DNA from: an uncultured Dorea sp.
GTDB taxonomy: Bacteria > Bacillota > Clostridia > Lachnospirales > Lachnospiraceae
Assembly (NCBI GenBank): GCA_910586965.1
Contig: CAJUMF010000001.1
Span: 21,571-85,570 of the forward strand
Direction: 5' to 3'
DNA length: 64,000 bases
The notes beneath the pieces are model-generated. The model saw nothing but the letters and a program-made list of their open reading frames with translations. It was not told where the DNA came from and did no database searches. Shown piece after piece: positions 63,539 through 64,000 of this stretch. Positions within the stretch are counted from its first letter, which is position 1; the number at the start of each line of letters is the position of its first letter. The translations under genes and the position numbers were made by a program.

Positions 63539-63960
63539 ATGTTTTCTTTTGTTACAGTGGGAATGGTTATGTATGCAAATCAAAAGAGGAATGTCAGTGC
63601 GGTATGCATCTCTATTGCGGGAATGATGAATACGGGGATATTGGCTATAGCAATTATAATGATTGTAGAATATTTAGTGAAAATAATTAAATCAGAGAGT
63701 AGTTTTAGGACACTTATCATTAATTACTGGAAAGAGACGTTGCAGTATGCTCTTTGTTATACTCCGGCGTTGGTGTATCCTATGTTACAGAAATTTTATC
63801 TAAAAAAGATGGTTTTTGCAAAATTTATGGATTATACATGGTGGTTAGAGCGTATAAGGACATATCTTTTTGATTTTTCGATTGGTTTTCCATCATTTAC
63901 AATAGGAATATGGGTCTTTCTTATAATTACAATTGTTTCTATTTTTAGGATATGGGGGGG
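63539..63960 (+). CDS. Membrane protein, 3'-truncated at contig end
   Basis: An open frame of about 140 codons starting at ATG 63539 (MFSFVTVGMVMYANQ) runs into the adapter sequence without a stop. It encodes at least three hydrophobic segments (ISIAGMMNTGILAIAIIMIV, YALCYTPALVYPML, IGIWVFLIITIVSIF). The ribosome site is poor, so the true start may differ. It is probably another membrane component of the polysaccharide region; I cannot assign a family. Confidence 0.45.
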
Positions 63961-64000
63961 AGATCGGAAGAGCACACGTCTGAACTCCAGTCACACAGTG
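63961..64000 (+). other. Illumina TruSeq adapter plus index (not genomic)
   Basis: The final 40 bases begin AGATCGGAAGAGC and continue exactly as the TruSeq adapter for 34 bases, then end ACAGTG, which is one of the standard six-base TruSeq indices. This is library contamination left at the contig end. Bases 63954-63960 just before it are a run of seven G residues. Confidence 0.97.

Noticed and set aside
1..64000. tRNA, rRNA or replication origin
   Set aside because: I saw no CCA-ended cloverleaf, rRNA core sequence or DnaA-box cluster while reading; a covariance search was not possible.

Overview
The window looks like one end of a draft contig from a Gram-positive gut Clostridia, most likely Lachnospiraceae (the Dorea / Clostridium scindens / Coprococcus neighbourhood). 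This is inferred from gene content: the hisZ-hisG-hisD-hisB-hisIE order, paired TIGR03960/TIGR03936 radical-SAM genes, RecU, strong AGGAGG ribosome sites and a YfhO/CsbB-type pair. The first bases cut into a fumarase beta-subunit gene. The last 40 bases are not genomic: they match the Illumina TruSeq adapter plus an index, so real sequence ends at about 63,960.

Layout. 1-1.7 kb: fumarase beta end and an AspT-type dicarboxylate/amino-acid exchanger. 2-7.3 kb: accessory genes, namely a small membrane protein, a DUF1016/PDDEXK nuclease flanked by perfect 49-bp direct repeats, an alpha/beta hydrolase, an AraC/GyrI-like regulator with a coupled small protein, and an AAA/DUF4143 ATPase. 7.3-10.9 kb: a membrane protein with a degenerate SGNH domain, a divergent LysR regulator and a PepD dipeptidase. 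11-18.6 kb: an M23 peptidase, then a tightly packed housekeeping operon of RNA-modification and repair genes (RsmF-like methyltransferase, two pseudouridine synthases, HAD phosphatase, YgiQ radical SAM, RecU). 18.6-23.8 kb: a partial histidine operon driven by a perfect sigma-A promoter; its last gene fuses a catalytically degenerate HisF-like barrel to HisI and HisE. 24.2-28.1 kb: TIGR03960 and TIGR03936 genes separated by an inserted type III toxin-antitoxin module (tandem RNA repeats, terminator, ToxN/CptN-like toxin), then a YbaK-like deacylase whose 3' end is tandemly repeated. 28.2-35.2 kb: HAD phosphatase, YfhO/CsbB-type glycosylation pair, aspartate kinase, CBS protein and amidohydrolase.

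35.2-63.96 kb is a long, visibly AT-rich surface-polysaccharide region that appears to hold two Wzx/Wzy-type loci in tandem. Locus 1 (35.2-48.6 kb) has a large polyprenyl-phosphate sugar transferase, DUF4422 and GT2 glycosyltransferases, a Wzz-like protein with a degenerate kinase domain, Wzy, Wzx, LicD and an acyltransferase that is frameshifted at an A7 tract. Locus 2 starts at a separate promoter near 48.6 kb with a PglF-PglE-PglC-like module (4-amino-4,6-dideoxy-HexNAc precursor and its transfer to lipid). It continues with WbpA-, WbpD- and WbpB-like genes for a 2,3-diamino-uronic acid sugar, two GT4 enzymes, a second Wzy, Wzz-like protein and Wzx, and ends in large membrane proteins.

The strongest candidate for a distinct system is the type III toxin-antitoxin locus at 26.1-26.8 kb. 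Other items worth checking are the repeat-flanked nuclease cassette, the pseudo-HisF fusion, the pseudo-SGNH membrane protein and the possible homopolymer switch in the acyltransferase. I saw no rRNA, tRNA, CRISPR array or insertion sequence.
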